Part shown: positions 1 to 7,394 of the stretch, one piece after another
Layout: every line of letters begins with the position of its first letter
Numbering within the stretch: position 1 is the stretch's first letter
Origin: Flavobacterium sp.
GTDB lineage: Bacteria; Bacteroidota; Bacteroidia; Flavobacteriales; Flavobacteriaceae
Direction: 5' to 3'
NCBI RefSeq assembly: GCF_004211145.1
Contig: NZ_SEBS01000006.1
Location: 62,001 to 126,000, forward strand
DNA: 64,000 nucleotides
Program-made: the position numbers and the translations under genes
Notes under the pieces: model-generated
The model's input: the letters and a program-made list of their open reading frames with translations, nothing else
What the model was told of the DNA's origin: nothing
Database searches by the model: none

Positions 1-229
1 AATCATCGAATTTTGAACCGACAAGATGGTTCTTGACCAATGAATCGAAAAGTTGCTGGCCTTTGGCGATGTCGCCGTTTTCGTACACCTTATCGGATTG
101 CTTGTTGTATTTCTTGATGTTCGACTTCACCGCGTCTGAGAACATGACGGTTTTGTCTTGGCTAATAGCCAATTGCGACATCAATAAGACGGAAAGAAAA
201 GGTAAAATTAATCTCATATTGCCCAACAT
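1..229 (-). CDS. Secreted protein, N-terminal fragment (cut by window edge)
   Basis: Translating the reverse strand from the ATG at 229 gives an open frame that runs off the left end. A second in-frame ATG at 217 sits directly before a hydrophobic signal peptide (RLILPFLSVLLMSQLAISQ), so 217 may be the real start. The mature part seen (about 52 residues) is charged and helical, with DAVKSNIKKYNKQSDKVYE followed by a Q-L-F-D-S-L-V-K stretch. Similar N-termini occur in flavobacterial TlpA/thioredoxin-like proteins, but no CxxC is visible in this piece, so that assignment is only a guess. A TACATTTG promoter element lies at 248-255 on the same strand, about 20 bases ahead of the start. Confidence 0.7.
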   Translation of the reverse strand, partial: MLGNMRLILPFLSVLLMSQLAISQDKTVMFSDAVKSNIKKYNKQSDKVYENGDIAKGQQLFDSLVKNHLVGSKFDD

Positions 230-247
230 TACAGATTAATACTCTAA

Positions 248-255
248 CAAATGTA
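248..255 (-). promoter_or_regulatory. Promoter -7 element for the secreted protein at 1-229
   Basis: On the reverse strand TACATTTG matches the Bacteroidetes -7 consensus TAnnTTTG exactly. No well-spaced TTG is obvious upstream, so only the -7 part is supported. Confidence 0.45.
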
Positions 256-353
256 TATAAAGTTATCAACAAAAATTGGAAATGCGATTAAATTTTATAT
301 AAAGAAACGTTATGATTGTAATCTGACGTAATGATTTGAAATTGAGCGAAATA

Positions 354-382
354 AAAAACCCGTTTCAATGAAACGGGTTTTT
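354..382 (-). terminator. Rho-independent terminator after the TPR membrane protein
   Basis: Perfect 13-bp inverted repeat (354-366 and 370-382) with a 3-base loop. The arms start with AAAAA and end with TTTTT, so it can act in both directions. It lies 18 bases beyond the stop of the leftward gene at 400-915. Confidence 0.85.
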
Positions 383-399
383 GAAATAATCGATTTTTT

Positions 400-915
400 T
401 TAGATGCGTTTCAATTGGTCTTTCAGCATCGTGATCTGGTCTTTTAGCATGTTTTGCTTGTCGAGTTTTTTCGCTTCGTTGAGCAGGTTCGTGGCTTCGA
501 CCTTGCGGCGTCGGCTCGCTGCGATTCCCGCGAGTTGGAGTTTTACGACCGCCATGTCCATATCCATCGTCAATCCATACTCGACAGCTTTGCGGAAATA
601 TTTCTCGGCCTGGTTCATGTTGGTTTGAGCAAGCATGATCCCATTGAGATAATTGAAGTAACCTTTTTGTTTTTGGATCAGGGCCGTCTCAGGATTCTTG
701 ATGTGCGACAGCCATTTTTGTGCGCCCGGAAAATCCTGTTTGCGCAATCTAAGGAACGCCAATAAAATGAATTCGTTCCTGAAATAAAGGAAAATCGGGA
801 TTAGAGTAAGCAGGATAAGGAAAATTCCGGTACCGGTTTCACCTTCGACAAATTGCCATATCGCCGTAATGAAAATCAATGCTGCGAGGGCGATTTTGAT
901 ATTTTTATTGAACAT
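400..915 (-). CDS. Membrane-anchored TPR-like protein
   Basis: A 171-residue protein. Two hydrophobic segments near the N-terminus (about residues 8-22 and 29-45) form a membrane hairpin. The rest (about 55-171) is helical and TPR-like, with a repeat-like stretch around GYFNYLNGIMLAQTNMNQAE followed by A-x-x-Y-F-R-K-A. This layout is common in Flavobacteriaceae, where such proteins are annotated as DUF2892-like or TPR proteins of unknown role; I infer a scaffold rather than an enzyme. It has its own promoter (935-964) and its own terminator (354-382), so it is probably monocistronic. Confidence 0.75.
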   Translation of the reverse strand: MFNKNIKIALAALIFITAIWQFVEGETGTGIFLILLTLIPIFLYFRNEFILLAFLRLRKQDFPGAQKWLSHIKNPETALIQKQKGYFNYLNGIMLAQTNMNQAEKYFRKAVEYGLTMDMDMAVVKLQLAGIAASRRRKVEATNLLNEAKKLDKQNMLKDQITMLKDQLKRI

Positions 916-934
916 GTTATATTTTTTAGCGATG

Positions 935-964
935 CAAAGATAAGCGTCAATCTATATTTGGCAA
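935..964 (-). promoter_or_regulatory. Promoter of the TPR membrane protein gene
   Basis: Reverse strand: TTG at 964-962, a 19-base spacer, then TATCTTTG at 942-935. Both parts match the Bacteroidetes sigma consensus. The start codon is 20 bases downstream. Confidence 0.75.
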
Positions 965-1059
965 TATTTAAATCGGGATTGGTCGATTAAATTTCTCGGT
1001 ATTCTTCAATCCGATGGCAAATTCGTTTCAAATCCATGTATATCATTTTAGCGCATTTT

Positions 1060-1093
1060 TTGGGCTCGTACAAAGTGCTAATTATTAAATTTG
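1060..1093 (+). promoter_or_regulatory. Promoter of the MFS transporter gene
   Basis: TTG at 1060-1062, a 23-base spacer and TAAATTTG at 1086-1093. The possible TTG start codon at 1091 overlaps the -7 element and so cannot be translated from this promoter. This supports the ATG at 1154 as the real start. Confidence 0.65.
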
Positions 1094-1153
1094 GAAACTT
1101 CGATTGCGGATATTCGCAATAACCTCAAATTTCTCCAATATAAAATACCTTTT

Positions 1154-2380
1154 ATGCAAGCAACCCAAAATTCGAAAAAGAACGTCGTGCTCATTGTCTT
1201 GGTCGCCTCGTTAGGCTATTTCGTAGATATATATGACCTCGTGATTTTCTCGATCGTGCGTATCAAAAGTTTTCAGGACATCGGCGTGGCCGAGGAAACC
1301 ATGCGTCTCAACGGCGAATACGTCATCAATATGCAGATGGCGGGACTGCTTATCGGCGGTTTCATTTGGGGCATAATCGGCGATAAATATGGCAGGCTAA
1401 AAGTGCTTTTCGGGTCGATCTTGCTGTATTCGTTGGGTAACATCGCCAATGGCTTCGTGACCGACATTAACGCGTATGCCATAATCAGGTTCATCGCCGG
1501 AATCGGTCTTGCTGGTGAACTCGGTGCCGGAATCACATTGGTCAGCGAAACCATGCACAAAGACAAACGCGGATACGGAACCATGATCGTGGCCGGCGTC
1601 GGAGTCTTGGGAGCCGCAGCCGCCTTTTATGTGGCCGAACATTTCGATTGGCGCAACGCTTATTTCGTAGGTGGTGGAATGGGATTGCTGCTGTTGCTGA
1701 TGCGCGTCGGAATATTTGAATCGGGTATGTTCCAGGAAGCGTCGGGAAAAGAAGTCGTCAAAGGAAGATTCACGATGATTTTTCAGACCAAAGAACGTCT
1801 GCTGCGGTATATTTACTGCCTTTGCATCGGCTTGCCATTGTGGTTCGTCATGGGGATTTTGATCACTCAGGCGCCTGAATTCGGTGTCGCGTTGGGCGCA
1901 ACCGAGCCGTTGAGCGCCGGAAAGGGAATCATGCTAGCCTACATCGGATTGTCGGTCGGCGAGGTGATCGCAGGTTTCATCGCACAGCTTACCAAATCCC
2001 GCCGATTATCGATATTCGTGTTCCATGCAATTTCCATAGTCGTCGTGTTCGTCTACTTGAGCAGCGACGGGATTACGCCGGTCCGTTTCTCGTATCTCGC
2101 GTTCTTCATGGGGCTTTCGGTAGGATATTGGGCGTCTTTCGTTACGATGGCGTCGGAACAATTCGGGACCAACCTGCGCGCGACGGTTACGACAACGGCG
2201 CCGAATTTCGTCAGAGGCGCATTGATCCCGACGACCTTGTTGTTCGAATTTTTCGTTGGCAGATACAACATAATAACGGCCGCTCATATCGTCATGGTCG
2301 TATTGACCGTGATCGCGATATTTTCAGTGTGGCGACTTAAGGAGAGTTTTGGGAAAGATCTTAATTATGTTGAGCGTTAA
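1154..2380 (+). CDS. MFS transporter
   Basis: A 408-residue polytopic membrane protein with about 12 hydrophobic segments. The loop between segments 2 and 3 carries the MFS signature GDKYGRLK, and the region after segment 4 has the small-residue run GIGLAGELGAGI. MFS proteins use ion gradients to move small solutes. The general form resembles metabolite:H+ symporters of the sugar-porter/aromatic-acid type, but nothing here fixes the substrate. The frame is open from a TTG at 1091; I prefer the ATG at 1154 because the promoter covers 1060-1093. The gene is alone on its strand and is followed by an 8-bp tandem repeat. Confidence 0.85.
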   Translation: MQATQNSKKNVVLIVLVASLGYFVDIYDLVIFSIVRIKSFQDIGVAEETMRLNGEYVINMQMAGLLIGGFIWGIIGDKYGRLKVLFGSILLYSLGNIANGFVTDINAYAIIRFIAGIGLAGELGAGITLVSETMHKDKRGYGTMIVAGVGVLGAAAAFYVAEHFDWRNAYFVGGGMGLLLLLMRVGIFESGMFQEASGKEVVKGRFTMIFQTKERLLRYIYCLCIGLPLWFVMGILITQAPEFGVALGATEPLSAGKGIMLAYIGLSVGEVIAGFIAQLTKSRRLSIFVFHAISIVVVFVYLSSDGITPVRFSYLAFFMGLSVGYWASFVTMASEQFGTNLRATVTTTAPNFVRGALIPTTLLFEFFVGRYNIITAAHIVMVVLTVIAIFSVWRLKESFGKDLNYVER

Positions 2381-2410
2381 TTGACAATTGACAATTGACA
2401 ATTGACAATT
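2381..2410. repeat. 8-bp tandem repeat (TTGACAAT)
   Basis: Nearly four head-to-tail copies of TTGACAAT start directly after the MFS stop codon. This is one of several 7-8-bp arrays at gene ends in the window. Confidence 0.9.
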
Positions 2411-2467
2411 CGTATCGGTAGCCGGAATATTTGATTATAAATGGACGAATGGAAGTATGTGAACCGA

Positions 2468-2499
2468 TTGTGGAAACCGTTGGTAAAGTTGTAAATTTG
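2468..2499 (+). promoter_or_regulatory. Promoter of tag
   Basis: TTG at 2468-2470, a 21-base spacer and TAAATTTG at 2492-2499, matching the Bacteroidetes consensus. The leader to the tag start codon is about 60 bases and very A-rich. Confidence 0.7.
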
Positions 2500-2565
2500 A
2501 AACCACTGCTTATCGGCAGACAAGCATCCAAATAAACAAATAAACAATTCAACGAATAAACAAAA

Positions 2566-3123
2566 ATGTCCTACTGTACCGCCATCCAAAACATGCCCGA
2601 GCCACGCCGCTCGCTACACGCCAATTACCACGACAACCATTACGGTTTTCCGATCCACGACGACGACGAGCTTTTCGGGCGATTGATCATGGAAATCAAT
2701 CAAGCCGGATTGAGTTGGGAAACGATCTTGAAAAAGGAGGAAAGCTTCCGAGCCGCCTACGACAATTTCAATATCGAGAAAGTCGCGAAATATTCGGAAT
2801 CTGACCGCGAACGTCTGCTTCAGGACGCAGGCATAATCCGCAACAAATTGAAAGTGAACGCGGCGATCGAAAACGCTAAGACGATTCTCGAACTTCAAAA
2901 AGAATTCGGGTCGTTCGAGAAATGGCTCGAAGCGAATCATCCCAAGTCGAAAGAAGAATGGGTAAAACTATTCAAAAAGACGTTTCGCTTCACGGGCGGA
3001 GAGATCGTGGGCGAATTCCTCATGAGCATCGGATTCCTGCCCGGAGCGCACGATTCCAACTGTAAAATCAACGATAAAATCGCATCTAGAAAACCGATGT
3101 GGCAGCAGTCAAAAAGCAAATAG
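2566..3123 (+). CDS. tag: DNA-3-methyladenine glycosylase I
   Basis: A 185-residue protein of the Tag family, which removes 3-methyladenine from alkylated DNA as the first step of base excision repair. The Tag signatures are visible: YHDN at 21-24, the LIMEINQAGLSWETIL block at 40-55 with the conserved Glu (E43) and Trp (W51), and LLQDAGIIRN at 84-93. The likely zinc ligands are C4, H22, H162 and C166; the H-x3-C spacing at the C-terminus equals that of the E. coli enzyme, while the C4-to-His spacing is five residues longer. The gene stands alone, with its own promoter, just upstream of rpmH. I found no terminator between the two. Confidence 0.93.
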   Translation: MSYCTAIQNMPEPRRSLHANYHDNHYGFPIHDDDELFGRLIMEINQAGLSWETILKKEESFRAAYDNFNIEKVAKYSESDRERLLQDAGIIRNKLKVNAAIENAKTILELQKEFGSFEKWLEANHPKSKEEWVKLFKKTFRFTGGEIVGEFLMSIGFLPGAHDSNCKINDKIASRKPMWQQSKSK

Positions 3124-3154
3124 AAAAAATCTCAAATATTTTTTTCAAAACCAC

Positions 3155-3184
3155 TTGTGAAAAAAGAAACACTTCGTATATTTG
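3155..3184 (+). promoter_or_regulatory. Promoter of rpmH
   Basis: TTG at 3155-3157, a 19-base spacer and TATATTTG at 3177-3184, an exact consensus match, as expected for a highly expressed ribosomal protein gene. The start codon is 66 bases downstream. Confidence 0.8.
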
Positions 3185-3250
3185 CACTCGGTTTTGAAAC
3201 AACGGTTTCGAACCTTTAAAACGACAGTTATCCAATAAAATATAGTAGCG

Positions 3251-3412
3251 ATGAGCAAAAGAACATTTCAACCATCAAAGAGAAAGAGAAGAAACAAGCA
3301 CGGTTTCATGGACAGAATGGCATCTGCCAATGGTAGAAAAGTCCTTGCGCGTCGTCGTGCAAAAGGACGTCACAAGTTGACGGTTTCTTCTGAGCCAAGA
3401 CACAAAAAATAA
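3251..3412 (+). CDS. rpmH: Ribosomal protein L34
   Basis: A 53-residue, strongly basic protein that starts [19 protein letters not shown] and contains [19 protein letters not shown]. These are the invariant landmarks of bacterial L34, a protein of the large ribosomal subunit. The C-terminal extension ([12 protein letters not shown]) is typical of Bacteroidetes L34. The ATG is the only reasonable start. A strong promoter precedes the gene and a simple hairpin terminator follows. Confidence 0.97.
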
Positions 3413-3432
3413 TGTTGGAAACAGCATATATG

Positions 3433-3466
3433 AAGGCGTTACTTTTATCGGTATCGCCTTTTTTTA
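3433..3466 (+). terminator. Terminator of rpmH
   Basis: AAGGCG (3433-3438) pairs with CGCCTT (3455-3460) across a 16-base loop and is followed by a T run. It lies 20 bases after the rpmH stop. Confidence 0.65.
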
Positions 3467-3485
3467 TACCTTGTCGCGAGGCTTA

Positions 3486-3520
3486 GACTAATGACAAAAG
3501 ACTAAAGACGAAGGACAGGA
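3486..3520. repeat. Heptad array (GACWAAA type), left arm of an inverted pair
   Basis: Five consecutive 7-mers in register: GACTAAT, GACAAAA, GACTAAA, GACGAAG, GACAGGA. The array at 3714-3755 carries the same 7-mers in inverted orientation, so the two arrays bracket the dispersed element at 3554-3694. Confidence 0.85.
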
Positions 3521-3553
3521 AATACGTTCAAATTATTTAGTGACGATTTCAGG

Positions 3554-3694
3554 AGCTTATTCCGGCTGCCGCTGCGAGCTTTCTTGAAACCTGCAAATTT
3601 TCTGCATTTGCGAAGAGCTTCCGTTGGTCGCTTCCGCAAAAGCGAAAAATAATGCAGTTTTCTGCAAAAGGCTTTCCGCTTGCATCCGGGCTAA
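3554..3694. repeat. Dispersed hairpin element, copy A
   Basis: This 141-bp element starts with TCCGGCTGCCGCT, has GAGCTTCCGTTGGTCGCT in the middle and ends with TTTCCGCTTGCATCCGGGCT. The sequences on either side of the middle motif are partly complementary (AGC.TTT, TGCA.., CTGCATT, TTTGCG), giving a long imperfect hairpin. Copies B (32259-32402) and C (54291-54433) have the same ends and centre but different stems. It fills most of the 370-base gap between rpmH and carB, where I see no gene. Confidence 0.8.
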
Positions 3695-3713
3695 TACGTC
3701 CGGGTTTTACCTC

Positions 3714-3755
3714 GCGATTAGTCCTTCGTCTTTCGTCATTCATCATTCGTCAAAA
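3714..3755. repeat. Heptad array (GTCTTTC type), right arm of an inverted pair
   Basis: Consecutive 7-mers GTCCTTC, GTCTTTC, GTCATTC, ATCATTC, GTCAAAA are the reverse complements of the type at 3486-3520. The array ends about 28 bases before the carB start. No TAnnTTTG promoter is visible for carB in this gap. Confidence 0.85.
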
Positions 3756-3782
3756 AAACAACTAACTACAGAAAGCAACTAC

Positions 3783-6635
3783 ATGCCAAAAGATCCCTCA
3801 ATCAAATCCGTCCTCATCATCGGTTCAGGCCCAATCGTAATCGGGCAGGCTTGTGAATTCGATTATGCGGGCTCGCAATCGGCGCGTTCCATTCGTGAAG
3901 AAGGCATCGAAGTCATCCTGATCAATTCCAATCCGGCGACGATCATGACCGATCCGAGTATGGCCGACCACGTTTACCTTTTACCGCTTACGACCAAATC
4001 GATCGTGCAGATTCTCAAGGAGCATCCGCAAATCGACGCCGTGCTGCCCACAATGGGCGGACAAACGGCGCTTAACCTTTGTCTCGAAGCCGAGGAAAAA
4101 GGAATCTGGCAAGATTTCAACGTGAAACTCATAGGTGTCGACGTGAATGCGATCAACATCACTGAAGACCGCGAGCAGTTCAAACAGCTGCTTGAAAGAA
4201 TCGGAATTCCCGCGGCTCCCGCAAAAACGGCGACATCGTTCTTGAAAGGAAAGGAAATCGCACAGGAATTCGGGTTTCCTTTGGTAATTCGTCCGTCGTT
4301 CACGCTTGGCGGAACGGGCGCGGCTTTCGTCCACAAAAAAGAAGATTTCGACGACTTGCTTACACGCGGTCTTGAAGCGTCACCGATTCATGAAGTCCTG
4401 ATCGACAAGGCATTGCTTGGATGGAAAGAATACGAATTGGAATTGTTGCGCGACAAGAACGATAACGTCGTGATCATCTGTTCGATCGAAAATATGGATC
4501 CGATGGGCATCCACACCGGAGATTCGATCACGGTCGCCCCGGCGATGACTTTATCGGATCACACGTTTCAGAAAATGCGCGACATGGCGATCAAGATGAT
4601 GCGCTCGATCGGGAATTTCGCGGGCGGTTGTAACGTTCAGTTCGCCGTTTCGCCCGATGAAAAAGAAGACATCGTCGCCATTGAGATCAATCCGCGCGTA
4701 TCGCGTTCATCGGCTTTGGCATCGAAAGCGACAGGCTATCCGATCGCGAAAATCGCTTCGAAACTTGCTCTTGGCTATAACTTGGACGAACTCCAAAACC
4801 AGATCACCAAATCGACATCGGCACTTTTTGAACCGACGCTCGATTACGTCATCGTAAAAATCCCGCGTTGGAACTTCGACAAATTCGAAGGCGCCGACAG
4901 GACTTTGGGATTGCAGATGAAGTCGGTAGGCGAGGTGATGGGCATCGGACGCTCGTTCCAGGAAGCGCTCCACAAAGCCACGCAATCGCTAGAAATCAAG
5001 AGAAACGGTCTTGGCGCCGACGGAAAAGGCTACAAGAATTACGACCAGATCATTGAAAAACTAACGTTCGCAAGTTGGGATCGCGTGTTCGTGATCTACG
5101 ACGCGATCGCGATGGGAATCCCGTTGTCGAGAATCCACGAGATAACGAAGATCGACATGTGGTTCTTGAAACAATACGAGGAATTGTACGCTTTGGAACG
5201 CGAGATATCAAATTACAAAGTCGACAATCTCCCGAAAGAATTGCTTTTGGAAGCCAAACAAAAAGGTTTCGCCGATAGACAAGTCGCGCACATGGTCGGA
5301 TGTCTGGAATCGCAGATTTACAAGCTTCGCGAGGAAATGAACATCAAGCGCGTGTACAAACTCGTCGACACGTGTGCGGCCGAGTTTACCGCGAAAACGC
5401 CTTACTATTATTCGACGTTCGAAGCCGAAATCCAATTGGCCGACGGAACGACGTACGTACACAACGAATCGATCGTGTCCGACAAGAAAAAAGTCGTCGT
5501 TTTAGGCTCGGGCCCGAACCGCATCGGACAAGGTATCGAATTCGATTATTCGTGCGTCCACGGCGTTCTCGCAGCCAAGGAATGCGGTTACGAAACGATT
5601 ATGATCAACTGTAATCCCGAAACGGTTTCGACCGACTTCGATACGGCCGACAAGTTGTATTTCGAACCGGTTTTCTGGGAACATATCTACGATATTATCC
5701 GACATGAAAAACCCGAGGGCGTTATCGTGCAATTGGGCGGACAAACCGCTTTGAAACTGGCGGAAAAGCTCGACCGCTACGGCATCAAAATCCTCGGAAC
5801 AAGTTTCGACGCCTTGGATTTGGCCGAAGATCGCGGACGTTTCTCGGAACTTTTGGAATCGCTTCACATTCCGTTCCCGAAATTCGGAGTTGCCGAATCG
5901 GCTGAAGAAGCAAGCAAGTTGGCCGACGTGCTCGACTTCCCGCTTTTGGTGCGTCCATCGTACGTTTTGGGCGGACAAGGCATGAAGATCGTGATCAACA
6001 AACAGGAACTTGAAGAACACGTAATCGACCTTTTGAAAAGCATTCCCGGAAATAAATTGTTACTCGATAATTACCTCGACGGTGCGATCGAAGCCGAAGC
6101 CGATGCGATCTGCGACGGAGAAAACGTCTATATCATCGGAATCATGGAACACATCGAACCTTGCGGCATCCACTCGGGCGATTCGAATGCGACATTGCCG
6201 CCGTTCAACCTTGGCGAATTCGTGATGCAACAAATAAAAGATCACACGCACAAGATCGCGCTTGCGTTGAAAACCGTCGGACTCATCAACATCCAATTCG
6301 CGATCAAGGACGACACGGTTTATATCATCGAGGCGAATCCACGCGCATCGCGAACGGTTCCTTTTATCGCGAAAGCCTATGGCGAGCCGTATGTGAACTA
6401 TGCGACGAAAGTGATGCTCGGTGTGAACAAAGTAACCGACTTCAAGTTCAATCCTCAGCTAAAAGGTTATGCGATCAAGCAACCGGTGTTCTCGTTCAGC
6501 AAATTCCATAATGTAAATAAAGCACTCGGACCTGAAATGAAATCGACCGGAGAAAGCATTTTATTCATCGACGATTTGAAGGACGACCAGTTTTACGAGT
6601 TGTATTCGAGAAGGAAGATGTATCTTTCGAAATAG
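3783..6635 (+). CDS. carB: Carbamoyl-phosphate synthase large subunit, lacking the allosteric domain
   Basis: CarB makes carbamoyl phosphate from bicarbonate, ammonia (from the CarA glutaminase) and two ATP, for pyrimidine and arginine synthesis. Both ATP-grasp halves are present. The N-terminal half starts with SVLIIGSGPIVIGQACEFDY, and the second half restarts with VVVLGSGPNRIGQGIEFDYS near residue 560. MGGQTALNL and LGGQTALKL mark the two glycine-rich loops. The protein ends 20-odd residues after GPEMKSTGES, which is where the synthetase core of the E. coli enzyme ends and its roughly 140-residue MGS-like regulatory domain (UMP, ornithine, IMP binding) begins. The start at 3783 (MPKDPSIKS) fits the family; the frame upstream lies in repeat DNA. 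carA is not in this window. Confidence 0.96.
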   Translation: MPKDPSIKSVLIIGSGPIVIGQACEFDYAGSQSARSIREEGIEVILINSNPATIMTDPSMADHVYLLPLTTKSIVQILKEHPQIDAVLPTMGGQTALNLCLEAEEKGIWQDFNVKLIGVDVNAINITEDREQFKQLLERIGIPAAPAKTATSFLKGKEIAQEFGFPLVIRPSFTLGGTGAAFVHKKEDFDDLLTRGLEASPIHEVLIDKALLGWKEYELELLRDKNDNVVIICSIENMDPMGIHTGDSITVAPAMTLSDHTFQKMRDMAIKMMRSIGNFAGGCNVQFAVSPDEKEDIVAIEINPRVSRSSALASKATGYPIAKIASKLALGYNLDELQNQITKSTSALFEPTLDYVIVKIPRWNFDKFEGADRTLGLQMKSVGEVMGIGRSFQEALHKATQSLEIKRNGLGADGKGYKNYDQIIEKLTFASWDRVFVIYDAIAMGIPLSRIHEITKIDMWFLKQYEELYALEREISNYKVDNLPKELLLEAKQKGFADRQVAHMVGCLESQIYKLREEMNIKRVYKLVDTCAAEFTAKTPYYYSTFEAEIQLADGTTYVHNESIVSDKKKVVVLGSGPNRIGQGIEFDYSCVHGVLAAKECGYETIMINCNPETVSTDFDTADKLYFEPVFWEHIYDIIRHEKPEGVIVQLGGQTALKLAEKLDRYGIKILGTSFDALDLAEDRGRFSELLESLHIPFPKFGVAESAEEASKLADVLDFPLLVRPSYVLGGQGMKIVINKQELEEHVIDLLKSIPGNKLLLDNYLDGAIEAEADAICDGENVYIIGIMEHIEPCGIHSGDSNATLPPFNLGEFVMQQIKDHTHKIALALKTVGLINIQFAIKDDTVYIIEANPRASRTVPFIAKAYGEPYVNYATKVMLGVNKVTDFKFNPQLKGYAIKQPVFSFSKFHNVNKALGPEMKSTGESILFIDDLKDDQFYELYSRRKMYLSK

Positions 6636-6704
6636 GCGAAAGTGGAAAGTGGAAAGTGGAAAGTTGAAAGACGAATGACAAATGACAAATGACGAAAGAC
6701 GAAG
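6635..6704. repeat. Heptad array, ten 7-mers in register
   Basis: Starting on the last base of the carB stop codon, ten 7-mers follow without a phase break: GGCGAAA, three GTGGAAA, GTTGAAA, GACGAAT, two GACAAAT, GACGAAA, GACGAAG. Two different 7-mer families are thus joined in the same register. A short inverted stretch of the same kind lies at about 6783-6803, beyond the terminator. Confidence 0.9.
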
Positions 6705-6722
6705 GACTGCGATCCGATTATT

Positions 6723-6757
6723 AAAAAAAAGCCCTGAAAATATTTCGGGGCTTTTTT
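6723..6757 (+). terminator. Terminator of carB
   Basis: AAAAAAGCCC and GGGCTTTTTT flank a TGAAA/TTTCG inner stem. The A and T runs at the two sides let it serve both carB and the convergent gene at 6814-7308. Confidence 0.8.
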
Positions 6758-6813
6758 GTTGCCGAATCGTCCCTTTTAAGATCTTTCGACTTTCAACTTT
6801 CTACCTCATTCTA

Positions 6814-7308
6814 TCACCTCAAAATCCACTCCAATTCAGATTCCAATTTCCCTTTTTCCTTGAGCTTCGCATATTTTTCGAGGCCTCGGATCCGACCCAA
6901 TCCGGTTTTGTTTTTCTCGTAGAACACGATCGCGGTCTCGAGTCCGGCGACATTGCCCTTAATTTGCGATTTGTCGTTTGTTTCGAGTTGGTATTTCGCC
7001 CAGCCGCCCATGTAGAGTGTGAGGCAGTCGCGGCAATCCATGAATGTGACGATGTCTTCGTATAACGTGATCTTGACGTCGGGGCTGCCTTCGACCCATT
7101 TCGTGACGAATGCGTTTACTCGACTGCGTTTTTCTTTTTGATCGGAGTAGGGCGTGTTCTGCAACCAGTTTACGGCCGCGATCAAGTCGTTTTCGTGCTT
7201 GGCATAATCGGAATCGATTTTATGGTTGAAGTTGGTCGGAACCTCGAATTCCTGGGCCGAAGCCGCGAAACCCACGAACAAAACAAGTAGGAATGAGAAT
7301 CTTGCCAT
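6814..7308 (-). CDS. Secreted protein of unknown function
   Basis: A 164-residue protein that starts with a clear signal peptide (MARFSFLLVLFVGFAASAQ), so it acts in the periplasm or outside. The mature part is mostly helical and has two close cysteines (DCRDC). I recognise no catalytic motif and do not assign a function. The frame also opens at an ATG at 7326, but the TATTTTTG promoter element at 7324-7331 overlaps that codon and favours 7308. It converges on carB. Confidence 0.7.
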   Translation of the reverse strand: MARFSFLLVLFVGFAASAQEFEVPTNFNHKIDSDYAKHENDLIAAVNWLQNTPYSDQKEKRSRVNAFVTKWVEGSPDVKITLYEDIVTFMDCRDCLTLYMGGWAKYQLETNDKSQIKGNVAGLETAIVFYEKNKTGLGRIRGLEKYAKLKEKGKLESELEWILR

Positions 7309-7323
7309 TTTGGATGCTTTTCC

Positions 7324-7331
7324 CAAAAATA
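7324..7331 (-). promoter_or_regulatory. Promoter -7 element for the secreted protein at 6814-7308
   Basis: Reverse strand TATTTTTG, exact TAnnTTTG match, 16 bases ahead of the ATG at 7308. There is no clear TTG at the -33 position. Confidence 0.5.
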
Positions 7332-7340
7332 ATACATTTA

Positions 7341-7369
7341 AAAAAATAAACCCCGGTTGTTCCGGGGCT
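7341..7369 (-). terminator. Terminator of the large LRR gene
   Basis: CCCCGG/CCGGGG stem (7351-7356, 7362-7367) with a 5-base loop, followed on the reverse strand by TTTATTTTTTT. It lies 26 bases beyond the stop of the gene at 7395-11249. Confidence 0.8.
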
Positions 7370-7394
7370 TTCTGTTTGCATTAACGTAAATGAC

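Noticed and set aside
1091..1153. N-terminal extension of the MFS transporter from a TTG
   Set aside because: The TTG overlaps the -7 promoter element (1086-1093); the ATG at 1154 starts just before the first membrane helix.
3624..3782. 53-residue N-terminal extension of CarB
   Set aside because: It is encoded by hairpin element A and the heptad array; CarB proteins begin at the MPKDPSIKS-like position.
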